Part shown: positions 8,101-17,117 of the stretch, in pieces
Position numbering within the stretch: position 1 is the stretch's first letter
How the letters are laid out: the number at the start of each line of letters is the position of its first letter
NCBI GenBank assembly: GCA_017477205.1
Contig: JAFUXE010000013.1
Span: 1-64,000 of the forward strand
DNA: 64,000 bases
Reading direction: 5' to 3'
Origin: Alloprevotella sp.
Lineage (GTDB): Bacteria > Bacteroidota > Bacteroidia > Bacteroidales > Bacteroidaceae
Position numbers and translations under genes: made by a program
Notes under the pieces: generated by a model
What the model was told of the DNA's origin: nothing
Seen by the model: the letters and a program-made list of their open reading frames with translations, nothing else
The model's database searches: none

Positions 8101-11100
8101 GTGAAAGCAAAGCGCGAGAACCGCACCTTCTCCGGCGACTTCTACATCAACCTCGGCGAAATCAGCGAGGACATCCTCAAGGACGGCAAGAAGTTCTACG
8201 AGAGCGGACTGCCCGCCGACGGCGACCCTGCGCTCTACACGGAGACCGTATGGGGACGCGTGCCGAACCAGAACACCGTCACCTACGCCTTCAACACCTC
8301 CAGCGGATCGCGCGAGCGGCAGGACGTGGGCTTCAACGGACTCAGCTCCACGGAGGAGCGCACCTTCGGCATCTACCAGGAATACTTGCAGCAGATACAG
8401 AGCCGCGTGAGGCCGGAAGTCTATGACTCCATCTTGCAGTCCCCCTCCGGCGACCGCTACCACTACTTCCGGGGCTCCGACTACGACAACGAGCGCCGCT
8501 CCATCCTCGACCGATACAAGTACATCAACAATCCGAACGGCAACAGCCCCGACAGCGAGAACTCACCCGAAAGCTACTCCACCGCCTACAAGACGACGCC
8601 CGACGTGGAGGACATCAACCAGGACTATACGCTCAACGAATACGAGAAGTACCTCCAGTACCACATCCGCATCAGTCCCGAGGACATGCAGGTGGGGCGC
8701 AACTATATCGTGGACTCCCGCGTCACCACGCCCGTGCGCCGCGACGGTACGAAGCCCGAGGTGACGTGGTACCTCTTCCGCATCCCCGTGGAGAGCTACG
8801 AGAAGAACGTCGGCGGCCTGAGCGACCTCTCGTCCATCCGCTTCATGCGCATGTTCCTGACCGGCTTCGACGAGCCCGTCGTGCTGCGCCTTGCCACGCT
8901 GAACCTTGTGCGCGGCGAATGGCGCCCCTATGAGCAGTCGCTCTATGCCGGGAAGAGTGCCGACCAGAGCGGCACGCTGGAGCCCGCCAGCGTGAGCTTC
9001 GAGGAGAATAACGACAAGCTGCCCGTCAACTACGTCATCCCGCCCGGCATCAGCCGCGTCATCGACCCCGGCATGGACCAGCTGCTGGAGAACAACGAGG
9101 AGGCCCTTTCCATCACCGTGAAGAACCTCGCCAGCGGCGAAGCCCGCGCCGTCTATAAGAACACCAACCTCGACCTGCGCCGCTACAGACATATACAAAT
9201 GTTCGCGCACGCGAACTCCCTGGAGGGGCAGGAAGCCGTCGAGGACGGACAGACCTCCATCTTCATCCGCCTGGGCTCGGACTACAAGAGCAACTTCTAC
9301 GAATACGAAATACCCCTCGCCGTCACGCCGCCGGGAAAATATCCCAACTCCACAAGCGGAGCGCTGCAAGTGTGGCCGGAGAGCAACATGCTCGACATAG
9401 ACCTCGACCTGCTCACGACGGTGAAGAAGAACCGCAACCGCGCAAAGTCCCTCGGCACGGCCTCGTACGGCCAGCTCTATTCGGAGTATGACCCCAACCG
9501 CCAGGGGAACAAGGTCAGCGTGATGGGTAACCCCTCGCTGGGCGAAATCCACACCATCATGATTGGCGTGCGCAACAACTCCCGGCGCGTGCAGAACGTC
9601 GAGGTGTGGGCAAACGAACTGCGCCTTCAGGACTTTGCGAACAAGGGCGGCATGGGGGCACAGGCCGCGCTGAACATGAAACTCTCCGACCTCGCCACCG
9701 TGGACGTGACGGGACACATGGAGACGGAGGGCTTCGGCGGCCTTGAGGAAGGTGTTACGCAACGGCGCAACGACAACCTCTACCAGTACAGCGTCACCAC
9801 GAACGTGCAGCTCGGCAAGTTCCTGCCCGAGAAGGCGAAGTTCAACGCTCCGCTCTACTTCTCCTACTCCAAGGAACGCGTCGTGCCGCAGTACAATCCG
9901 CTCGACACCGACATGCCGATGGACGAGGCGCTTGACGGACTGGCCACGAAGCACGAGCGCGACTCCCTGCAAAGCATCACCGACCGCGTCGTCACCTCCC
10001 GCAACCTCTCCCTGACGGGCGTGCGCTTCAACATCCAGACCAACAAGCGCACCCCCATGCCCTACGACCCCGCGAACTTCACCTTCGGCTATGCGCACTC
10101 CAGCCGCCACACGTCCGGAGAGACCACCGTATGGGAAAAGGAACAGAACTGGAAGTGGTCCTTCAACTACAACTATTCCCCCAACATTCCTTCCCTTGAG
10201 CCCTTCAAGAAGCTAAAGGGAAAGTCCAAGTGGCTGAAGTTCCCGAAGGAACTTGGCTTCAACTTCGTGCCGCAGAGCATCACGTTCAACTCCGACATCA
10301 CGCGCAACTACTATGAACTGCAGGAGCGCGACATGGAGAATCTCGAAAACAAGTCGCTGCCCCTGACGTGGAACTCGGACTTCCTCTGGAACCGCACCTT
10401 CAGCCTCCGCTGGGACCTGACGAAGAACCTCCACGCTTCCTTCTCCTCCGGAACGAATGCGGAGATAGAGCAACCCTATACGGCTGTCAACAAAGACCTC
10501 TACCCGGACCAGTTCACGGCCTGGAAGGACTCCGTGTGGCACAGCATCCAGCAGCTCGGTACGCCGCTGTCGTACGCGCAGAGCTTCGAGGCTTCCTGGA
10601 AGTTGCCCATCAACAAGCTGCCGCTCTTCGACTGGCTGACGACGGACGTTAGCTACCGCTCCACCTACAACTGGACGCGCGGCGCGGAGCTGGAAAGCGG
10701 CACCTCCATGGGGCACACCATTGCCAACAGCCGCGACATGGGCGGAAACCTGCGCCTCAACATGGAGACGCTCTACAACCACGTCAACTTCCTCAAGGAG
10801 ACAAACAAGAAGTTCGCCAGCTCAAGCCGCTCAAGCACAAAGAAGAAGACCGACGACGACAACAAGAAAAACTTCGAGAAGGAGATAGAGCTGAAGGCGG
10901 ACACCACCGTCACCGTACAGCACAACCAGCGTTCGAAGAAGTTGCAGGTGACGGCCATACGTGCTGACGGCACGCGCATGAAGATACGCTACAAGTCGTT
11001 GGACAACAATCGCATTGAAATCCTGACGCAGGACACGGCGCGCCTGAAGCTCACCATCCGCCCGAAGCGCCGCACGGAGGACCAGCCCTGGTACAAGATG

Positions 11101-12573
11101 GCGCAGTACGGCGCGCGCTTCCTCATGATGGTGCGCAATGTCAGCGTCAACTACTCCAACAAATACAGCATGAACGTGCCGGGCTTCCTGCCCCGCATCG
11201 GCGACGTCTTCGGCCAGAACTCCGGCGGCTCCCTCTCGCCCGGCCTGGACTTCGCCTTCGGAACGGCCGGCGAATCCTATATCGAACGTGCTGCGGAGCG
11301 CGGATGGCTGCTTCGCTCGGACAGCGTCATCACGCCCGCAACGACCAACCTGACAGAAAACCTGCAGCTCCGTGCCACGCTGGAGCCCTTCCGCGACTTC
11401 AAGATAGACCTCACGGCAAGCCGCACGCGCAATGACAACAAGAGCATACAGTACATGTTTGCCGGCATGCCGACAACGCGCACGGGTTCCTTCACGCAGA
11501 CCACCATATCGCTGGGCAGCGCCTTCGAGCCGATAGGCAGCGCTGACCGTGGCTATCCCAGCCGTTCCTTCAGCCGCTTCGTGAACTCCTTGGAGGCCTA
11601 TCGCGGCCGTGTGGAGGCACAATATGCCGGCGCCGCAGCCCAGGGCATCTACGACCCCACGCAGGCAACCATAAGCCCATACAGTGCCGACGTGATGGTG
11701 CCGGCCTTCCTCAATGCCTACACCTCCGGCGGCAGCAAGAGCCTGGACATCTTCCCGACGCTGGCGCGCATGCTGCCGAACTGGAACGTGTCCTATGGCG
11801 GCCTGGCGAAGCTCAACGCCATGAAGCGCATCTTCAAGAGCTTCAACCTGAACCACGGCTACAAGAGCGTCTTCAGCGTGGGAAGCTACAACACGTTCAC
11901 CTCATGGCAGCAGTACGTGGGAGGCCTCGGCTTCGTGGCCGACGTGCAGAGCGGCATGCTTGTGCCGTCGTCCATGTACGACATCTCCACGGTATCCATC
12001 AACGAAAGCTTTGCTCCGCTCATCGGTGTGGACATGACGTTCCACAACAACTTGACGGCAAAGGTGGAATACCGCAAGACGCGCGTGCTGACACTTTCCA
12101 TGACCAACCAGCAGGTTAACGAGACGCGTTCCAACGACTTCGTCATCGGCATGGGCTACAAGATTCCCGACTTCAAGTTCTCGCAGCCGAAGAAGACCGT
12201 TCGCGAACGCAAGGCAAAGGTGCGCCGCCGCACGGGCAACGACGAGGACGACAGCGAGTCGGCTTCGCAGAAGAGCTCAACGGTGCAGCGTAGCGGAAGC
12301 AACAACTTCGCCCACGCCCTGAACCTGCGCCTCGACGTGTCCCTGCGCAACCAGGCCGCCCTCAACCGCGACATTGCCACCTTGCTCACGCAGGCCACGA
12401 GCGGCAACAAGGCTCTGCAAATCAGCTTCAGTGCCGACTATACCGTTTCGCGCTTCCTGACGCTGACGGGCTACTACAACCGGCAGATGAACACGCCGCT
12501 GCTCACCTCCTCGTCCTATCCCACCGTGACGCAGGATTTCGGCGTGAGCTTCAAGTTCTCGCTCAACCACTAA
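5170..12573 (+). CDS. sprA: T9SS outer-membrane translocon SprA (Sov)
   Basis: A 2467-residue protein, the expected giant size for SprA/Sov, the very large beta-barrel through which T9SS cargo crosses the outer membrane. The start is TTG at 5170: an in-frame TAG lies just upstream (5164-5166) and the TTG opens a signal peptide (RIRPTYWLLAAAVLCMAAGA, then ASA). The first ATG is 17 codons in and would truncate that signal. The rest is a long series of amphipathic strands with many aromatic and Asp/Asn residues, including a Lys/Ser/Asp-rich linker at about 1885-1905 and a charged linker at about 2340-2375. The last strand ends in Phe-Lys-Phe-Ser-Leu-Asn-His. Long open frames on the opposite strand are composition artefacts. 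ruvA is upstream; porU and porV follow. Confidence 0.95.
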   Translation: MRIRPTYWLLAAAVLCMAAGATRASAGDNFYYTRAGVADVDSTRFPVRPTTPQTQDDKRHSADLRDPENLKTGIFYDEKTGSYRFGTKLGDNFLESPFYMSDAEYQRWAMERGMRQYYKKKNADAYKEAGKDKFDFTDMHFDLGPASKIFGPGGVRIKTQGSAELKVGANMRFVDNPSLSERNRRVFGFDFDEKVNLSVSGKVGDKMGMDFAYNSDAVFTFDTQKLKLRYEGKEDEIVKLIEAGTVSMPTSNSLIRGSQSLFGFHTDLQFGKLKLSTILAQKKSSTSSVSSSGGVQLSSYEFSADAYDENRHFFLAQFFRDNYDANMAQLPNILSGITINRIEVWATNKTGQTTNTRNIVAFTDLGEFDHISSSMWGTTGPKNPANNSNSLYQTVVGLAGARDISTTTPTLDGAGLTGGTDYEKLESARLLSTSEYRLNSSLGYISLKTALQTDQVLAVAFEYTYRGQTYQVGEFSTDQKDNASALYVKALKNTANTPSQGNWDLMMKNVYSLGASSVKQEKFRLDVKILSDTSGVYLTYLPEPGLKDKKLIQLLGLDRLDNNNKHNPNAYFDFVPGYTIDQQDGRVYFTSVEPFGSYMRRVIGNDEIADRYVFQELYDSTRTVARQIAEKNKYVISGQYKASREDEISLGAVNVPKGSVVVTAGGVTLTEGSDYTVDYSSGIVRILNKSLLDAGTNINVSLESNTEYGMQRKTLVGLNWEYDFSRNFLIGGTFLHLGEKPLTTKVAMGSEALNNTIWGLNLAYKKDSQWLTDMLDKLPLIRATEPSSINFTAEFAQLIAGKNKGTQGNASYLDDFETASSDYDISNPKEWTLASVPSMFEESKYSGDPRYGYNRALLAWYYIDPLFTRRNSSLTPGHIKGDLAQLSDDDVREVYKLELFPNRQINYRESSTMNVLNLAYYPNERGPYNLDPNLDQDGRLNQPAKRWGGMMRKLDGALTDFEANNIEYVEFWMMDPFVKAKRENRTFSGDFYINLGEISEDILKDGKKFYESGLPADGDPALYTETVWGRVPNQNTVTYAFNTSSGSRERQDVGFNGLSSTEERTFGIYQEYLQQIQSRVRPEVYDSILQSPSGDRYHYFRGSDYDNERRSILDRYKYINNPNGNSPDSENSPESYSTAYKTTPDVEDINQDYTLNEYEKYLQYHIRISPEDMQVGRNYIVDSRVTTPVRRDGTKPEVTWYLFRIPVESYEKNVGGLSDLSSIRFMRMFLTGFDEPVVLRLATLNLVRGEWRPYEQSLYAGKSADQSGTLEPASVSFEENNDKLPVNYVIPPGISRVIDPGMDQLLENNEEALSITVKNLASGEARAVYKNTNLDLRRYRHIQMFAHANSLEGQEAVEDGQTSIFIRLGSDYKSNFYEYEIPLAVTPPGKYPNSTSGALQVWPESNMLDIDLDLLTTVKKNRNRAKSLGTASYGQLYSEYDPNRQGNKVSVMGNPSLGEIHTIMIGVRNNSRRVQNVEVWANELRLQDFANKGGMGAQAALNMKLSDLATVDVTGHMETEGFGGLEEGVTQRRNDNLYQYSVTTNVQLGKFLPEKAKFNAPLYFSYSKERVVPQYNPLDTDMPMDEALDGLATKHERDSLQSITDRVVTSRNLSLTGVRFNIQTNKRTPMPYDPANFTFGYAHSSRHTSGETTVWEKEQNWKWSFNYNYSPNIPSLEPFKKLKGKSKWLKFPKELGFNFVPQSITFNSDITRNYYELQERDMENLENKSLPLTWNSDFLWNRTFSLRWDLTKNLHASFSSGTNAEIEQPYTAVNKDLYPDQFTAWKDSVWHSIQQLGTPLSYAQSFEASWKLPINKLPLFDWLTTDVSYRSTYNWTRGAELESGTSMGHTIANSRDMGGNLRLNMETLYNHVNFLKETNKKFASSSRSSTKKKTDDDNKKNFEKEIELKADTTVTVQHNQRSKKLQVTAIRADGTRMKIRYKSLDNNRIEILTQDTARLKLTIRPKRRTEDQPWYKMAQYGARFLMMVRNVSVNYSNKYSMNVPGFLPRIGDVFGQNSGGSLSPGLDFAFGTAGESYIERAAERGWLLRSDSVITPATTNLTENLQLRATLEPFRDFKIDLTASRTRNDNKSIQYMFAGMPTTRTGSFTQTTISLGSAFEPIGSADRGYPSRSFSRFVNSLEAYRGRVEAQYAGAAAQGIYDPTQATISPYSADVMVPAFLNAYTSGGSKSLDIFPTLARMLPNWNVSYGGLAKLNAMKRIFKSFNLNHGYKSVFSVGSYNTFTSWQQYVGGLGFVADVQSGMLVPSSMYDISTVSINESFAPLIGVDMTFHNNLTAKVEYRKTRVLTLSMTNQQVNETRSNDFVIGMGYKIPDFKFSQPKKTVRERKAKVRRRTGNDEDDSESASQKSSTVQRSGSNNFAHALNLRLDVSLRNQAALNRDIATLLTQATSGNKALQISFSADYTVSRFLTLTGYYNRQMNTPLLTSSSYPTVTQDFGVSFKFSLNH

Positions 12574-12618
12574 GGACGGTTTTCAAGGCATGTTCCAAAA
12601 GCAGAAAACATTCATCTC

Positions 12619-13260
12619 GTGAAGACATTTATCCTCGAGGGTAACTATCCCTCCTACAATATACCGGCACTTTTCCCGTTTGATAAGAATGGGGACGAGG
12701 CAAATCCCGCGCTTCCCTGCGCGATGGTCTGCGTGCCGGACACGACCCACACGCTGCGGGGCAAGCCCTTCTTCATTCCCGACGGGATTGAGGAGTGCCG
12801 CGTACAGTTGCACGTCGCTGTGCGCATCTCGCGCCTGGGACGGCACATTGCCGCCCGCTTTGCCGGGCGCTACTACGATGCCCTGACGCTCTGCGCCACG
12901 TTCACGGATGCAGCCCTGCTCCGACGCCTCCGCGAGGCAGGCCTGCCCTGGGAACTCTCGAAGGGCTTTGACGGTAGCGTATGCGTCGGCAGCTTTGTCG
13001 GCCCGGAAGCCCTTCACGCCACCGGCGAAGGCGGAACCTTTCGCCTGAATATCAACGGCGGGGAAGTGCAGTGCGGGAACGTGGCAGACATGCTGTGCGA
13101 CGTGGAGCATGTCATTGCTGCCGTCAGCAGCTGCTACAAGCTGTGCGACGGCGACCTCATCCTTTGCGGAACGCCCTCCGAGGGTGTCCCCGTGCAGATA
13201 AACTCCCGCGTGGAAGCTACGCTCGGAGGCGAAAAACTACTTCAGTTCAACGTAAAATGA
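12619..13260 (+). CDS. FAA-hydrolase-fold protein, metal ligands apparently lost
   Basis: A 213-residue protein starting at GTG. The C-terminal half follows the fumarylacetoacetate-hydrolase pattern: S-K-G-F-D-G-S (compare A-K-S-F-D), L-N-I-N-G-G-E-V-Q-x-G-N, a helix ending in D-V-E-H-V-I, then D-G-D-L-I-L-C-G-T-P-S-E-G-V (compare GD-I-TGTP-G-V). Known members bind a divalent metal through E-x-E and a later N-D; here the aligned positions read R-V-Q-L and C-A-T, so I infer a degenerate, probably non-catalytic member. Its TGA overlaps the porU start as ATGA (13257-13260), so porU is likely translationally coupled to it. A role in T9SS is suggested only by position. Confidence 0.7.
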   Translation: MKTFILEGNYPSYNIPALFPFDKNGDEANPALPCAMVCVPDTTHTLRGKPFFIPDGIEECRVQLHVAVRISRLGRHIAARFAGRYYDALTLCATFTDAALLRRLREAGLPWELSKGFDGSVCVGSFVGPEALHATGEGGTFRLNINGGEVQCGNVADMLCDVEHVIAAVSSCYKLCDGDLILCGTPSEGVPVQINSRVEATLGGEKLLQFNVK

Positions 13261-16200
13261 AATACTGCGCCCACATATTCAGGCTCTGCCTCATAGCCAT
13301 CCTGCTCCTGCTCGTGCCCTTCACCGTGAAGGCCCAGAAGGACGCGGAGTTCATACCCATTCCCGCCGCAGCCTATCCCGTTGCGGCGGACAGCCTGCCG
13401 CGTTTCGTGACGCAGCTTTGCACAGGTGAGGCCACCGACGGCGTCCGCTGGGAGGCCGTCGTGGAGTTTCCCGAACTCGTGGCCCTGAGCGGCGAGGAAA
13501 CCGCCGCCGTCCGCGCCTCGGGCTTCCGTCCCGGTCACATGCCGCAGGTGGAACAGTCCTTCGGTGTCAGTCGAAAGGTGGGCTATCTGGAAATATCCTT
13601 TGTTCCCGTCGTGGAGCGCGACGGCAAGCTTTTCCGCATCACGTCTGCAAAGGTGACGGCGGTAAAGAAGGTCGGCGCACGGGCTCCCCGTGCCGCTGCC
13701 ACGGAACGCTACGCTGGGAATTCCGTCCTTGCCAGCGGAAAGTGGGTGAAAATCTTCGTGGAAACGGAGGGCATCTACCAGCTGACGGCCTCGCGCCTCC
13801 GCGAGTGGGGCTTTGCGAATCCCGAGCGCGTGAAACTCTATGGCTACGGCGGTCGCATCCTGCCGCAGGTACTCCGCTTCAGCGGCGAGAATGCCCTGAC
13901 GGACGACCTTGAGGAGGTTCCCCTCCTGCGCCGCGACGGTAGCCTGCTGTTCTTTGCCGAGGGTACCGTCAGGTGGGACGCAACGACGGGAAAGCACCAG
14001 AACAACCACTATTCCCGCTACTCTTATTATTTCCTGACCGAGGGCGACAGCCCCATGCAGATGCAAAGCGTGGCGGAGAGCACCGATGAGGCGGAAGAGG
14101 TGCAGACCACCGTCACGGGGCACGCCCTGCTGGACAACGATGCCTTCGGATGGTATTCCGGCGGCACGGAAATGTTTGACAGCTACGACTTCATCAACGG
14201 CAGCCAGCATGCCTTCCGCGTGCTCACACCCTCCGCGACGGGCAAAGGGCAGGTGGACATTGCCTTCTCCGCCGCCAGCACAAGTACAACGGACACCCGC
14301 GTGAGCGTGACGCTCGCCGGAAGCACGCTGGGCAGTTTCAGCGTAGCGAGATTCACCAGCGATACGGAAAGCGCGCGAGAAACCCGCACAAGCTACCAGA
14401 CAACGGGGCTCACGGAGCAGAACAACTTTACTTTCAACGTGACAAGCGGCCGCTCTGCCCGCCTGAACTTCATCCGCATCAACTACGACCGCACGCTCAA
14501 TGCCGCCGATGCTCCCTACGCCTTTGTCACTGGCGGCACGCGCGGCACCGTGGAGCTGCGGGCGAAGAACGCTTCCGCCGCCACGCAGCTTTGGCGTATA
14601 GCCACGGCGGGAAATCCCACGGCACGCATCACGGCTCGCTTGGAGGAAGGTGAGCTCCGCGCAAGGCTTCCGCGCAGCACAGATCTGCGCTACGTCTTCG
14701 TGGACACCTCCTTGTCCTCCTATCCCGAACCCCAGAAGGCGGCGGACGTCAGCCCGCAGAACCTCCACGCCGACAAGGATATAGACATGGTGATTGTCAT
14801 CCCTGCCTCCCGCAAGCTGGAGGCGCAGGCCACGCGCCTTGCCGACGCCCATACCCGTGAGGGACTGAATGTCCGCGTGGTTCCTGCTGACCAGATATAC
14901 AACGAGTTTTCCAGCGGAACGCCCGACGCCACGGCCGTGCGCCGCTACATGAAGATGCTCTACGACCGCGCATCGTCCGCAGCGGAGGCGCCGCGCTACC
15001 TGCTGCTCTTCGGCGACTGTGCCTGGGACAATCGCATGCTTTCGCAGGACTGGAGCCGCGAGACGCCCGACGACTACCTGCTGGCCTACGAGGTGAGCCA
15101 GACGGACGGCACCTCGAACTCCGTCGGCACGCTCTATTCCTACGTCACGGACGACTACTACGGCCTGCTGGACGACGACGAGGGTGCGAACATCGTGCGC
15201 GAGAAGCTGGACTTGGGCATCGGGCGCCTGCCTTGCCACGAGGAGTCCGTGGCGCGCATTTACGTGGACAAGATTCTGGCATACCTTGAGAACCGGTACA
15301 CGGGAGCGTGGAAGAACCGCATCATCATGATGGCCGACAACGGGGATAACAATCTTCACATGAACGACTGCGAAGGCGTCATCAACACCCTGAAGAGTGC
15401 CACCGCCGACCGCTTCAACCTGAAGAAGGTCTATTGGGACGCATATACATACACCACGTCCGCAACGGGCAACACATTTCCGCAGGTGACCCGCCTCCTG
15501 CAACAGGACATCCGTGAGGGTGCCATCATGTTCAACTACACCGGCCACGGCAGTCCCGGGCAGATTTCCCATTGCAAGCTCCTGCGTACGGAGGACTTCA
15601 TGGGCGACACGGGGATGCGCATGCCTCTCTGGGTGTTCGCGTCCTGCGAAATCACGCCCTACGACGAGCAGCGTGACGACATCGGACGCGCCGCCCTTGC
15701 CAACGAACGGGGTGGGGCGGTGGCCGTTATCTGTGCCTCGCGCTCCGTATTTGCGAACTACAACAGCTCGCTCAATGAGGAACTCTGCAAGCGCATCCTC
15801 GGTGCCGGTGACGCGGAGGGACAATACAGCATGGGCGATGCCCTGCGACTCTCGAAGGTGGCCTTGGTGCAGGAGGGTGCCGACCGTTCGATGAACAAGA
15901 TGAAGTATGTCCTCCTTGGCGATCCCGCCCTGCGCCTCTCCGTCCCGCGCGGCACGGTGCAGCTGGACAGCATCAATGGCGTGGCTGTGACGGAAGGCAG
16001 CGACATCTGCCTCTCCGCAGGCCAGCAGGTGCGTTTCAGCGGGCACGTCCTCACTTCGGCAGGTACGGCCGACGAGAGCTTCATGGGCGAGGTGACGGGC
16101 ACGCTCTTCGACCGCGAGGAGACCATCACGTGCAAGAACAACGGCAACGGCTCCCGTACGCCGAAGGTCTACACCGACCGCACGCGCCGCCTTTTTGAAA

Positions 16201-17030
16201 TCAGCGACTCCGTACGCGGCGGCAAGTTCTCCCTCCAGATGAGCATTCCCCGCGACATCAGCTACTCCACCGACCGCGGCCGCCTGTACCTCTATGCCGT
16301 GGATACGGACCATGCCCTTGAGTGTCACGGTTTCAGCGAGACCTTCCATCTGGACGGGACGGCAGAAACCGCCACCGATACCTTGGGGCCTGCCATCTAT
16401 CTCTACCTGAACAGCCCCGACTTCCCCGACGGTGGCATCGTGGGACGCGACGCCCTGCTGGGTGCTACGATAGCTGACTCTGCCGGCATCAACTGCAGCG
16501 GCATCAGTGCAGGCCACGATATAGAACTTGTCCTTGACGGGGAAACCTCGTCGCCCATCGTGCTGAACGACTATTTCAGCTATGACTTCGGCACCTTCGC
16601 CAGCGGCACCCTCTCGTACCCCATGACCGATTTGGAGCCGGGACGCCACACGCTGACGCTGCGTGCCTGGGACCTCAACGAGAATTCCTCCACGGCCACG
16701 CTCTCCTTCCTTGTCCGCGACCGCGTCTCTGACGGTCTGGACGTCAATGCAACGCTGAATCCGGCCTCGCGCCAGACGTCCTTCATCACGACGCTGGACG
16801 CCGCCGAGGCGGCTACCGTCACCACCGAGGTATTCGATGCCACGGGGCGCAAGGTGTGGGCACACACGGCGACTGCCTCCGGCAGCTCCTACCATAGCGT
16901 GGCGTGGAATCTCACCGGCAGTTCCGGTGCCGTACTCCCCGCAGGCATATATCTCTATCGCGCCCGCGTGGAAGCCGCCTCCGGCGGCGGCACCACGAAG
17001 ACCAAGAAGCTCATCATCGTAAAGAAATAA
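13257..17030 (+). CDS. porU: T9SS sortase PorU (C25 gingipain-like peptidase)
   Basis: A 1257-residue exported protein. PorU removes the C-terminal sorting domain from T9SS cargo and attaches the cargo to A-LPS at the surface. The start ATG at 13257 opens a signal peptide ending at about V-K-A-Q; the longer upstream frame belongs to the antisense reading of the previous gene. The C25 caspase-like core is visible: L-L-L-F-G-D-C-A-W-D, then F-N-Y-T-G-H-G-S with the catalytic His near residue 763, and V-F-A-S-C-E-I-T-P-Y-D with the catalytic Cys near 799. The C-terminal region (about 1165-1257) is a FlgD/sorting-domain-like fold ending P-A-G-I-Y-L-Y-R-A and K-K-L-I-I-V-K-K, as expected since PorU itself carries a CTD. 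It overlaps the upstream gene by 4 bases; porV follows. Confidence 0.92.
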   Translation: MKYCAHIFRLCLIAILLLLVPFTVKAQKDAEFIPIPAAAYPVAADSLPRFVTQLCTGEATDGVRWEAVVEFPELVALSGEETAAVRASGFRPGHMPQVEQSFGVSRKVGYLEISFVPVVERDGKLFRITSAKVTAVKKVGARAPRAAATERYAGNSVLASGKWVKIFVETEGIYQLTASRLREWGFANPERVKLYGYGGRILPQVLRFSGENALTDDLEEVPLLRRDGSLLFFAEGTVRWDATTGKHQNNHYSRYSYYFLTEGDSPMQMQSVAESTDEAEEVQTTVTGHALLDNDAFGWYSGGTEMFDSYDFINGSQHAFRVLTPSATGKGQVDIAFSAASTSTTDTRVSVTLAGSTLGSFSVARFTSDTESARETRTSYQTTGLTEQNNFTFNVTSGRSARLNFIRINYDRTLNAADAPYAFVTGGTRGTVELRAKNASAATQLWRIATAGNPTARITARLEEGELRARLPRSTDLRYVFVDTSLSSYPEPQKAADVSPQNLHADKDIDMVIVIPASRKLEAQATRLADAHTREGLNVRVVPADQIYNEFSSGTPDATAVRRYMKMLYDRASSAAEAPRYLLLFGDCAWDNRMLSQDWSRETPDDYLLAYEVSQTDGTSNSVGTLYSYVTDDYYGLLDDDEGANIVREKLDLGIGRLPCHEESVARIYVDKILAYLENRYTGAWKNRIIMMADNGDNNLHMNDCEGVINTLKSATADRFNLKKVYWDAYTYTTSATGNTFPQVTRLLQQDIREGAIMFNYTGHGSPGQISHCKLLRTEDFMGDTGMRMPLWVFASCEITPYDEQRDDIGRAALANERGGAVAVICASRSVFANYNSSLNEELCKRILGAGDAEGQYSMGDALRLSKVALVQEGADRSMNKMKYVLLGDPALRLSVPRGTVQLDSINGVAVTEGSDICLSAGQQVRFSGHVLTSAGTADESFMGEVTGTLFDREETITCKNNGNGSRTPKVYTDRTRRLFEISDSVRGGKFSLQMSIPRDISYSTDRGRLYLYAVDTDHALECHGFSETFHLDGTAETATDTLGPAIYLYLNSPDFPDGGIVGRDALLGATIADSAGINCSGISAGHDIELVLDGETSSPIVLNDYFSYDFGTFASGTLSYPMTDLEPGRHTLTLRAWDLNENSSTATLSFLVRDRVSDGLDVNATLNPASRQTSFITTLDAAEAATVTTEVFDATGRKVWAHTATASGSSYHSVAWNLTGSSGAVLPAGIYLYRARVEAASGGGTTKTKKLIIVKK

Positions 17031-17117
17031 ATGACAAAAGGCATCAGATTACTCAGAACACTCAGAGCATTCAGAGCATTCCGAAATACTCCGATCACCC
17101 CGAAAACCAAAAGAAAC

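Noticed and set aside
13242..16895. A 1217-residue minus-strand frame opposite porU
   Set aside because: Antisense shadow of a recognised peptidase gene with clear catalytic motifs; no domain or signal is visible in it.
17031..17117. Longer N-terminus for porV
   Set aside because: The extra 29 residues are encoded by a CTCAGAGCATTC microrepeat and would bury the signal peptide.
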